Positions 57,533 to 64,000 of a stretch of 64,000 nt of DNA are shown one piece after another. The notes below the pieces were generated by a model, which searched no databases, had not been told where the DNA came from, and was given only the letters and a program-made list of their open reading frames with translations. A program made the position numbers and the translations under genes. Location: contig NZ_CP036498.1 of NCBI RefSeq assembly GCF_018279705.1, positions 3,427,001 through 3,491,000 of the forward strand, written 5' to 3'. Numbering within the stretch: position 1 is the first letter of the stretch; every line of letters starts with the position of its first letter. The stretch is from Tardiphaga alba. GTDB lineage: Bacteria > Pseudomonadota > Alphaproteobacteria > Rhizobiales > Xanthobacteraceae.

Positions 57533-57832
57533 ATGCGCGCAGCCTTGTTTGCTTTGTTGGCCCTCGGTGCCACGTCCGCCTTGAACGTTGCACCGGCCGC
57601 AGCGCAGCCCCGTGATCCGGGCCCGTTCTCATTCTATACGCCGAGCGGCTACGCGTTCTGCCTGCGCTCGCTCTACGGCGATGACGATTGCAGCTATTCG
57701 ACCTATCAGCAGTGCGCCAACACGGCGTCGGGCCTCGGCCTCTCCTGCTTCGCCAACCCGGCACTCGCATACGCGCCGCAGGCTTATGCACCGGCACCGC
57801 GGGCAAAGCGCAAGCAGCGCCGCAGCTACTAA
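57533..57832 (+). CDS. DUF3551 family exported protein
   Basis: 99 residues. A signal peptide (MRAALFALLALGATSALNVA, cleavage near AAAQP) is followed by a Cys-rich core (YAFCLRSLYGDDDCSYSTYQ; QQCANTASGLGLSCFANPAL) with four Cys likely forming two disulfides. The tail is basic (RAKRKQRRSY). DUF3551 proteins are small, periplasmic and very numerous in Bradyrhizobium; their role is unknown. A terminator follows 22 bases after the stop and also serves the convergent lolD. Confidence 0.88.
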   Translation: MRAALFALLALGATSALNVAPAAAQPRDPGPFSFYTPSGYAFCLRSLYGDDDCSYSTYQQCANTASGLGLSCFANPALAYAPQAYAPAPRAKRKQRRSY

Positions 57833-57853
57833 GCCCAATCATTTGAGGGATCG

Positions 57854-57878
57854 AACAGCCGGCATCGCCGGCTGTTTT
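57854..57878. terminator. bidirectional terminator, DUF3551 gene / lolD
   Basis: AACAGCCGGC (57854-57863) and GCCGGCTGTT (57867-57876) form a 10-bp stem with an ATC loop, ending TTTT on the plus strand. The gene on the other strand ends 12 bases away. Confidence 0.85.
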
Positions 57879-57889
57879 GCTATGGCGCG

Positions 57890-58597
57890 TCAGTCGAGTT
57901 CGACGACCTTGCCGTTTTCCAGCGAGACACGGCGGTCCATCCGGCCGGCCAGCTCCATATTGTGGGTCGCGATCAACATCGCCACCCGGGTCGCCTTCAC
58001 AAGCTGCATCAGCGCCTTGAAGACGTGATCGGCGGTGTGCGGATCGAGATTGCCGGTCGGCTCGTCGGCCAGCAGAACCCGCGGGGCATTGGCCACCGCA
58101 CGCGCGATCGCTACGCGCTGCTGCTCACCACCCGACAGTTCCGCAGGACGATGCGTGATGCGCTCGCCGAGACCGAGATAGGCCAGGATTTCCTTGGCCC
58201 GGTTCACCGTCTCGGAGCGCTTCAGGCCGCGGATCATCTGCGGCAGCATGACGTTTTCGAGCGCAGTGAATTCCGGCAGAAGCCGGTGTGACTGGTAGAC
58301 GAAGCCGATATCGGTGCGGCGGATCTGGGTGCGTTCGGCATCCGATAGTCCGGACGTCGCCGTGCCGCCTACATAGACCTCGCCTTCATCGGGGCTTTCC
58401 AGCAGGCCGGCGATGTGCAGCAGCGTGGACTTGCCCGAGCCGGACGGCGCGACCAGCGCCACCGACTGCCCGGCCCACAGGCCGAGCTTGGCGTTGTCGA
58501 GAATGGTCAGGACGCTTTCGCCCTGCGTGTATTGCCGCTTGATATCGTGCAGATACAGTGCCGGTGTATCTTCATCCGCCTGCGCCATATCAGCCAC
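57890..58597 (-). CDS. lolD: lipoprotein-releasing ABC transporter ATP-binding protein
   Basis: A 235-residue ABC ATPase. Walker A is [16 protein letters not shown] (about residues 49-64), the signature [20 protein letters not shown], Walker [14 protein letters not shown], and a switch His in IATHNMELA. LolD powers release of lipoproteins from the inner membrane to LolA. It abuts the permease gene with no gap, so the two form one unit. Confidence 0.96.
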   Translation of the reverse strand: MADMAQADEDTPALYLHDIKRQYTQGESVLTILDNAKLGLWAGQSVALVAPSGSGKSTLLHIAGLLESPDEGEVYVGGTATSGLSDAERTQIRRTDIGFVYQSHRLLPEFTALENVMLPQMIRGLKRSETVNRAKEILAYLGLGERITHRPAELSGGEQQRVAIARAVANAPRVLLADEPTGNLDPHTADHVFKALMQLVKATRVAMLIATHNMELAGRMDRRVSLENGKVVELD

Positions 58598-59866
58598 TCA
58601 CTCGTATCTCAGCGCATCGACGGGATCGAGCCGCGCCGCGCGCCATGACGGATACAGCGTTGCAAGGAACGACAGCGTCAATGCCATGATGACGACCGCG
58701 CTGGTTTCACCGATATCGATTTCGGCCGGCAGTTTGGACAGGAAGTACAGTTCCGGCGAGAACAGCTCGGTGGAGGTCATCCAGGAAATGAACTGCCGTA
58801 TCGCCTCGATATTCATGCAGACCAAGAGGCCAACGACGAAACCGACCAATGTACCGACCACGCCGATCGCAGCGCCTGTGATCAGGAAGATGCGCATGAT
58901 CGAGCCTTGCGACGCGCCCATGGTGCGCAGGATGGCGATGTCACTGCCCTTGTCTTTGACCAGCATGATCAGGCCGGAGACGATGTTCAGCGCCGCCACC
59001 AGCACGATCAGCGTGAGGATCAGGAACATGACGTTGCGTTCGACCTGCAGCGCGTTGAAGAAGGTCGCGTTACGCTGCCGCCAGTCCACCAGGAAGATCG
59101 GCCGCCCCGCCGACTCCGTGACGAGTTTTCGATACCCGTCGATCTTGTCGGGATTGGCGGTGTAGACCTCGATCGAGGTGACGTCGTTGTTGCGGTTGAA
59201 ATAGGTCTGCGCTTCAGCGAGCGGCATGAACACGAAGGTCGAGTCGTATTCGGACATGCCGATCTCGAAGACGGCTGCGACCTTGTAAGGCTTGATGCGC
59301 GGCGTCGTGCCCATCGGCGTGACGGCCCCCTTCGGGGCCACCAGCGTGATGTTGTCACCGGCATGGATCGAGAGTTGATCGGCAAGACGGCGCCCGATGG
59401 CGACACCCTGCCCCTCATCGAAGCCTTCGAGCGAGCCCTGCTTGATGTTCTTGGCGATCGACGTGAGATTGTTCAGATCGGCAGAGCGAATACCGCGGAC
59501 GAAGACGCCGGATGCACCGAAGGCCGACGAGCCGAGCGCCTGGCCATCGACCACGGGCGCCGCGAGACGGATGCCATTCACGCCGCTGATCCGGTCGGCG
59601 ACGTCCTTCCAGTCCGTGAGCGGGCGTTCGAGCGGCTGCACGAGGATATGGCCGTTCAGGCCAAGGATCTTGTCGAGCAGTTCCTTTCGGAAGCCGTTCA
59701 TGACGGCCATGACGATGATCAGCGTCGCGACGCCAAGCATGATGCCGACGAAGGAGAACCCGGCAATGACCGAGATGAATCCTTCCTTGCGGCGTGCACG
59801 GAGATAGCGTCCGGACAGCAGCCATTCGAAGGCGGCAAAGGGTGGGGTTCGAACTGGCTCGCTCAT
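58598..59866 (-). CDS. lolC: lipoprotein-releasing ABC transporter permease, LolC/E type
   Basis: A 422-residue permease with four helices (one at about 29-50, IAGFSFVGIMLGVATLIIVM, and three at the C-terminus) and a large MacB-PCD periplasmic domain. The N-terminal FEWLLSGRYLRARRKEGFIS is the Lol signature. One permease gene is present, as usual in alphaproteobacteria where a LolF-like homodimer replaces LolC/LolE. It is immediately followed by lolD; proS lies 88 bases upstream. Confidence 0.96.
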   Translation of the reverse strand: MSEPVRTPPFAAFEWLLSGRYLRARRKEGFISVIAGFSFVGIMLGVATLIIVMAVMNGFRKELLDKILGLNGHILVQPLERPLTDWKDVADRISGVNGIRLAAPVVDGQALGSSAFGASGVFVRGIRSADLNNLTSIAKNIKQGSLEGFDEGQGVAIGRRLADQLSIHAGDNITLVAPKGAVTPMGTTPRIKPYKVAAVFEIGMSEYDSTFVFMPLAEAQTYFNRNNDVTSIEVYTANPDKIDGYRKLVTESAGRPIFLVDWRQRNATFFNALQVERNVMFLILTLIVLVAALNIVSGLIMLVKDKGSDIAILRTMGASQGSIMRIFLITGAAIGVVGTLVGFVVGLLVCMNIEAIRQFISWMTSTELFSPELYFLSKLPAEIDIGETSAVVIMALTLSFLATLYPSWRAARLDPVDALRYE

Positions 59867-59954
59867 GGCATCATCCGTCGTCCGACTCCCATACGAATCG
59901 GGCTTATTCTAGCCGCATCGCAAAGGATGCGGCGACCATGCAGTGGATAAGTTG

Positions 59955-61274
59955 TCAGGACGTCAGCTTTGCGACGACCTCTGCCGGCGAGATATTTTCG
60001 CGCGATCCGTCACTGCGCTTCTTCAGCTCGACCTTGCCTTCCGCCAGCCCCTTCGGGCCGACAAGGATCTGCCAGGGCACGCCGATCAGGTCGGCGGTGG
60101 CGAACTTGCCGCCGGCGCGCTGGTCGGTGTCGTCATAGAGCACGTCAACGCCCTTGGCCGAGAGTTCCTTGTAAAGCGCTTCGCAGGCCGCATCCGTATC
60201 GGCCGAGCCCTGCTTGAGATTGAGGATCGACGCGCGGAACGGCGCCACTTCCTCGGGCCAGATGATGCCGTTGTCGTCGTGGCAGGCCTCGATGATCGCG
60301 CCAAGCAGACGCGACACGCCGACGCCGTAGGAGCCACCATGGATGGCGACCTCAGTGCCATCGGGACCGGCAACCTTGGCTTCCATCGCTTCGGAATACT
60401 TCGTGCCGAAATAGAAAATCTGGCCGACTTCGATACCGCGGGTATTGAGGCGGCGCTCTTCCGGCACTTCGCTTTCGAAGCGTGCGGCGTCATGCACGTC
60501 TTCGGTCGCCGCATAGATCGACGTCCACTGATTGATGATGGCGGAAAGATCGCCCTTGTAGTCGACATCGGCCGGCGGGATCGGCAGGTCGAGCACGTTC
60601 TTGTCGCAGAACACGCCGGATTCGCCGGTCTCGGCGAGTACGATGAATTCGTGGCTGTGATCGCCGCCGATCGGGCCGGTCTCGGCGCGCATCGGGATCG
60701 CCTTCAGGCCCATGCGGGCGAAGGTGCGCAGATAGGCAACGAACATCTGATTGTAGGAATGCTTCGCCGCGGCTTCATCGATGTCGAACGAGTAGCCGTC
60801 CTTCATCAGGAATTCGCGGCCGCGCATCACGCCGAAACGCGGGCGCTGTTCGTCGCGGAACTTCCATTGGATGTGATAAAGATTGAGCGGCAGGCTCTTG
60901 TAGGACTTCACATAGCCGCGGAAGATCTCGGTGATCATTTCCTCATTGGTCGGCCCGTAAAGCAGCTCGCGCTTGTGCCGATCGGTGATGCGCAGCATCT
61001 CCGGGCCGTAAGCGTCGTACCGCCCACTTTCGCGCCAGAGATCGGCGAGCTGCAGCGTCGGCATCAGAAGTTCGATGGCGCCGGCCCGGTTCTGTTCCTC
61101 GGTCACGATCGCCTGGATCTTCTTCAGCACGCGTAGGCCGAGCGGCAGCCAGGCATAGATGCCGGCGGCCTCCTGGCGGATCATGCCGGCACGCAGCATC
61201 AGGCGATGCGAAACGATCTCCGCTTCCTTCGGCGTTTCCTTGAGGATGGGGAGAAAATAGCGCGACAATCGCAT
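59955..61274 (-). CDS. proS: prolyl-tRNA synthetase (short, bacterial type without insertion domain)
   Basis: A 439-residue class II synthetase. Motif 2 is [20 protein letters not shown] (about residues 136-155) and motif 3 has [17 protein letters not shown]. The usual editing insertion of longer ProRS is absent, as is typical of alphaproteobacteria. The start [13 protein letters not shown] is placed at 61274; an open extension of 20 codons is not supported. It precedes lolC and follows DUF1467 and mce further upstream, the standard order, with 626 bases before it. Confidence 0.97.
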   Translation of the reverse strand: MRLSRYFLPILKETPKEAEIVSHRLMLRAGMIRQEAAGIYAWLPLGLRVLKKIQAIVTEEQNRAGAIELLMPTLQLADLWRESGRYDAYGPEMLRITDRHKRELLYGPTNEEMITEIFRGYVKSYKSLPLNLYHIQWKFRDEQRPRFGVMRGREFLMKDGYSFDIDEAAAKHSYNQMFVAYLRTFARMGLKAIPMRAETGPIGGDHSHEFIVLAETGESGVFCDKNVLDLPIPPADVDYKGDLSAIINQWTSIYAATEDVHDAARFESEVPEERRLNTRGIEVGQIFYFGTKYSEAMEAKVAGPDGTEVAIHGGSYGVGVSRLLGAIIEACHDDNGIIWPEEVAPFRASILNLKQGSADTDAACEALYKELSAKGVDVLYDDTDQRAGGKFATADLIGVPWQILVGPKGLAEGKVELKKRSDGSRENISPAEVVAKLTS

Positions 61275-61836
61275 CGTGAGGCCCGGGAATCGGAGGAAAC
61301 TGGAAGGCCCGAGTGAAACCGGATCGCCCGGCAAAACACAAGGGCAGCTTGGCTATCGTCGCGCTACAACACAGCGCATGATGGCACGCCGCATGGCCGA
61401 AAAGCATCACAGCGAAACGCGCGGAAAATACAACCTGAACCACAGTAAAAGACGCAGATTCACGGCAAAAAACCACCATGGGTTGCGCGTCATAATCCAA
61501 TTCTATGCATGCCTCAATTTTGAACACGCTGTGCCGAAATTGATGACAAACACGAAAAGTTCAGCTACGACTCGAAGCTCAGGCAAATCCGCAAGGATGG
61601 CGTCTGAAGGTCCAAGTCTCGGGAGGAACCCTGACGCGCTTAAAGCAGCGTCAACCCGCCAATCAAAGGATAAAATCCAACGATCGGGGTATATAGGGTC
61701 GATACAATTTTCCGAGCAGGGCCATGTGCCCTGCTCTTTTTTTTCGAGCAACGGCTCACCCGAGAACGTGCCCTCTTTCGCCCTTCCCCGTCATTGATGC
61801 AAGCCAACAACGCGCGGCCAATTGCTGCACATGCGC
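61275..61836. other. intergenic region with orphan terminator, candidate small RNA
   Basis: No convincing coding sequence is seen. A plus-strand frame runs through it but continues across the terminator into nonsense. The region is AT-richer than the neighbours between 61380 and 61560. The plus-strand terminator at 61714-61744 has no gene before it, which suggests a plus-strand transcript starting somewhere after 61400. Confidence 0.5.
61714..61744 (+). terminator. strong intrinsic terminator without an upstream gene
   Basis: GAGCAGGGC (61714-61722) and GCCCTGCTC (61728-61736) form a 9-bp stem with a CATGT loop and an eight-T tail. It is directed to the plus strand, where no gene precedes it. 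Confidence 0.9.
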
Positions 61837-61924
61837 GTAAGGCGGATTAGACGAAGCCGTAATCCGCCGGCCGATTTGATCATGGAAACTCCGTGGCGGA
61901 TTACGCTTCGCTGATCCGCCCTAC
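61837..61924. repeat. 88-bp palindromic repeat, GTAAGGCGGATT type
   Basis: The left arm is GTAAGGCGGATTAGACGAAG then CCGTAATCCGCC; the right arm is GGCGGATTACGCTTCGCTGA then TCCGCCCTAC. Each arm folds on itself and they also pair with each other. The right arm overlaps the last codons and stop of the gene at 61901-62302. Confidence 0.85.
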
Positions 61925-62302
61925 ATCATTCTTGCGCTTCGGCTTAATGCCCGACAGCCACGAACAGACCAGCCCCTGGGATGCGCCGACGATGCCGAAG
62001 GTCAAAATCTGCGACAGCGGGATGGCGACCGACGACCAGATCGTCAGCATCCCGATGCTGACGATGTAGCCGGTGATCGCCGAGGTGAGCACCTTCGGCC
62101 ACAATCCCATCTTGTCTTCGAGGAACCAATCCTCGCCCCACATGATCAGCGAGGGAATGAGACCGAACCAGTAGGCAAAAGGCAGGCCCATGATGAAGCC
62201 GGGAAACCCGCCGATCACTTTCCCGCTGAGCACTTCGCGGATTTCAAATGTGGCAAAGCCAACCGCCGGACCAAGCAGCAGAAAGAGCAGGAAGCGTTTC
62301 AT
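61901..62302 (-). CDS. hypothetical inner-membrane protein, 133 residues
   Basis: Four predicted helices (LFLLLGPAVGFATFEI; IGGFPGFIMGLPFAYWFGLI; ITGYIVSIGMLTIWSSVAIP; ILTFGIVGASQGLVCSWLSG). I do not recognise a named family. The last eight residues (DVGRISEA) and the TAA stop are encoded by the arm of the repeat at 61837-61924, so the original C-terminus was probably replaced. It lies on the minus strand between the housekeeping genes DUF1467 and proS, an insertion relative to the usual order. Confidence 0.75.
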   Translation of the reverse strand: MKRFLLFLLLGPAVGFATFEIREVLSGKVIGGFPGFIMGLPFAYWFGLIPSLIMWGEDWFLEDKMGLWPKVLTSAITGYIVSIGMLTIWSSVAIPLSQILTFGIVGASQGLVCSWLSGIKPKRKNDVGRISEA

Positions 62303-62351
62303 GCGATGGCTCCAAGCAATATGCGATCAAATCCAGGCTTCGCTCTCGATC

Positions 62352-62627
62352 CTAGAGCGGCACGCCCATCAGTTTCGATAGACGCTCGATATTGAGATAG
62401 CCCGCATTGTTTGCGGCCATGCCGGCGGCAAAAAACACGGCTGACAGCAATGTCGTCCAGATCAGCTTACGCCCCATCCGCGCCATCACGGGCGCGCCGG
62501 GGTCGGTGCCTTCGACGCCCTCGCCGGCTTCCTGCTGGCTGCGCACGCCGAAAGGCAGCGTCAGGAACAGCGTGACCCACCAGATCACGAAGTAGATCGC
62601 CAGCGCTGTCGAGATCGTATAGGCCAT
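62352..62627 (-). CDS. DUF1467 family membrane protein
   Basis: 91 residues with two helices (TISTALAIYFVIWWVTLFLT and LIWTTLLSAVFFAAGMAANN) and the signature LPFGVRSQQEAGEGVEGTDP between them. DUF1467 proteins are small alphaproteobacterial membrane proteins, almost always next to mce and proS; the role is unknown. The start at 62627 has GAGGG five bases upstream, overlapping the end of mce, 7 bases away. Confidence 0.93.
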   Translation of the reverse strand: MAYTISTALAIYFVIWWVTLFLTLPFGVRSQQEAGEGVEGTDPGAPVMARMGRKLIWTTLLSAVFFAAGMAANNAGYLNIERLSKLMGVPL

Positions 62628-62634
62628 CGCGCCC

Positions 62635-63039
62635 TCAGGACTGTTCGATTTCGACCAACGCGCCGGAGAAATCCTTCGGATGCAGGAACAGCACGGGCTT
62701 GCCATGGGCGCCGATCTTCGGCTCGCCATCGCCCAGCACGCGCGCACCTTCCTTGATCAGCTGATCGCGCGCCGCGATGATATCCGGCACTTCGTAGCAA
62801 AGATGATGAATGGCGCCGTCAGGATTGCGCTCGACGAATTTGGCGATGGTCGAGTTCTCGCCGAGCGGCTCGATGAATTCGATCTTGGTGTTCGGCAGCG
62901 TCGCGAACACGGTGTAGACGCCATGTTCAGGCAGCGGCACGCGGTCGGAAATCTCGGCGCCGAACGCGGTGCCGTAGATCTTGGCGGCCTTGGCCGCGTC
63001 AGCAACCGCGATCGCCACGTGATTGAGCCTGCCCAGCAT
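62635..63039 (-). CDS. mce: methylmalonyl-CoA epimerase
   Basis: A 134-residue VOC-fold enzyme interconverting R and S methylmalonyl-CoA in propionate use. MLGRLNHVAIAVADAAKAAK opens the first beta-alpha-beta-beta unit (metal His in NHVAIAV), PDGAIHHLCYEVPD carries the second His, and VEIEQS at the C-terminus the metal Glu. It follows rnj by 36 bases and is followed by DUF1467, as in most Rhizobiales. Confidence 0.95.
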   Translation of the reverse strand: MLGRLNHVAIAVADAAKAAKIYGTAFGAEISDRVPLPEHGVYTVFATLPNTKIEFIEPLGENSTIAKFVERNPDGAIHHLCYEVPDIIAARDQLIKEGARVLGDGEPKIGAHGKPVLFLHPKDFSGALVEIEQS

Positions 63040-63075
63040 AATGTTTCCTCCGTGTTTTTCTTCAGTTTTGTTGTC

Positions 63076-64000
63076 TTACTGATCGACTGTCAGGACCTGC
63101 ACATAGCAGATGGTCTTCTTACCCCAATGCTCGGCCAGCGTTGAGCGGACAGCTCGCCGCACCGACTCCGCCATCGCATCGGGATCACGCTTGCGCGCCT
63201 TGGGGAGGTTCTCCACCACTTCGAGCACGATGTCGTAGACGATATCGTCGAGCAGCTGACCGGAGCTGTTGCGTTCGGGAATGCCGATCAGATCGACTGC
63301 GGGATCATCGAGCAGATCGCCCTTGCTGTTGATGGCCAGTGCAACCATGGCGCAGCCGGCGAAGCCGAGACGACGGCGTTCGGTGACGGCGCGCGACTTC
63401 TCGCTTTCGAGGATCGCGCCGTCCTTGAACAATCGGCCCGACGGCAATTCGTCGATCACGGCGGAATCTCCGGGGCCGAGCTTCACGAGGTCGCCTGTCT
63501 TGACGATCATCACCTTCGGCACGCCGCAGGCACGCGCGAGCTTGGCGTGTTCGCTCAGATGCAACGCCTCACCGTGAACCGGGATCAGCAATTCCGGGCG
63601 CACCCAGGAAATCATGTCGCGCAATTCGTCGCGGCGCGGATGGCCGGAGACGTGCACCAGCGCGTCACGGTCGGTGATGACTTCGATGCCTTGGGTGACG
63701 AGACCATTGATAATGGTGCCCACGGCCTTCTCGTTGCCGGGAATGGTGCGCGACGAGAAGATCACGGTGTCGCCCTTGTTGAGCGTCACCAGCGGATGAT
63801 CGTCATTGGCGATGCGCGCCAGTGCTGCACGGCTTTCGCCCTGGCTGCCAGTGCACAGCGCCAGAACCTTGTCCGGCGGGAAGTGTCCGTAATAGTCGGC
63901 GTTGCGGAAGGCCGGCAGGCCGTCGAGATAGCCACATTCACGCGCCACCTGCACGACACGTTCCATGGCGCGGCCGACGAGGACGACTTCGCGGCCTGCG
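63076..64000 (-). CDS. rnj: ribonuclease J (C-terminal part, 5' end outside window)
   Basis: About 308 residues of an RNase J, a 5'-to-3' exo- and endoribonuclease. The visible part contains CTGSQGESRAALARIAND, VIFSSRTIPGNEKAVGTIIN, and the beta-CASP motif VHVSGHPRRDELRDM followed by VHGEALHLSEHAKLA, which carry the late metal and phosphate residues. The C-terminal domain ends KTICYVQVLTVDQ. The frame is open to the window edge, so the metallo-beta-lactamase N-terminus is not seen. Confidence 0.96.
   Translation of the reverse strand, partial: AGREVVLVGRAMERVVQVARECGYLDGLPAFRNADYYGHFPPDKVLALCTGSQGESRAALARIANDDHPLVTLNKGDTVIFSSRTIPGNEKAVGTIINGLVTQGIEVITDRDALVHVSGHPRRDELRDMISWVRPELLIPVHGEALHLSEHAKLARACGVPKVMIVKTGDLVKLGPGDSAVIDELPSGRLFKDGAILESEKSRAVTERRRLGFAGCAMVALAINSKGDLLDDPAVDLIGIPERNSSGQLLDDIVYDIVLEVVENLPKARKRDPDAMAESVRRAVRSTLAEHWGKKTICYVQVLTVDQ

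Noticed and set aside
59840..59870. GGTTCGAA sequence reminiscent of a tRNA T-loop
   Set aside because: It falls within the first codons of the lolC-type gene and no cloverleaf can be drawn around it.
61276..61797. Plus-strand frame of 173 codons after proS
   Set aside because: It runs through the strong terminator at 61714-61744, is rich in Ser, Arg and Lys without pattern, and has no ribosome site.

Overview
This 64 kb window is chromosomal DNA from a GC-rich alphaproteobacterium of the Rhizobiales, most likely the Bradyrhizobium/Rhodopseudomonas/Tardiphaga group (Nitrobacteraceae). The grounds are the gene orders trpD-trpC-moaC, rnj-mce-DUF1467-proS-lolC-lolD and rpsB-tsf-pyrH-frr-uppS-cdsA-dxr-rseP-bamA-lpxD-fabZ, an alphaproteobacterial GAAC-N7-GAAC SOS box, a DUF3551 protein and an HvrA-type H-NS protein. 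I cannot name a species from sequence alone. No rRNA, tRNA, CRISPR array, transposase or integrase gene was seen.

Layout. 1-3.8 kb is accessory: the end of a CHAT-domain protein, an acetylpolyamine-deacetylase-like HDAC, a NylB-type serine hydrolase and a BrnT-BrnA toxin-antitoxin pair. 3.8-8 kb holds pyrG, secG and tpiA plus two small envelope or stress genes. 8.2-12.6 kb runs ppiD, trpD, trpC, moaC. 12.6-16.4 kb is an accessory stretch between moaC and moeA: H-NS, a 51-residue membrane protein, a HAD hydrolase, a solitary MotB-like protein and cobalt transporter CbtAB. After moeA come a large PLP amino-acid decarboxylase overlapping a GNAT acetyltransferase, ygiQ, lexA with its SOS box, comEC, and glnS, divergent from gltX-gltA. 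From 31.9 to 52.4 kb nearly everything lies on the minus strand: a Tat-exported deaminase, then the lipid A / outer-membrane biogenesis / translation cluster, read rpsB to lpxB. A second minus-strand housekeeping block (rnj to dnaE) fills 53-64 kb.

How genes work together. FabZ, LpxA, LpxD, LpxI and LpxB make lipid A, while BamA, RseP, UppS, CdsA and Dxr supply outer-membrane assembly, envelope proteolysis and isoprenoid/phospholipid precursors. This cluster is split between fabZ and lpxA by a 4.4 kb iron cassette: a catecholate-type TonB receptor, a PiuC-type Fe(II)/2-oxoglutarate hydroxylase and an FMN alpha-hydroxy-acid oxidase. I regard this cassette as the best candidate for an undescribed system, a two-step oxidative processing of an imported siderophore. 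lpxD carries an apparent one-base deletion in a G tract that destroys its C-terminus.

The intergenic regions contain several related 30-100 bp palindromic repeats; one of them supplies the 3' end of a coding sequence. There are four unusually small ORFs (32-51 codons) with membrane or signal-peptide features, a 16 bp palindrome abutting the brnT start codon, and an orphan strong terminator near 61.7 kb that may end an unannotated small RNA.
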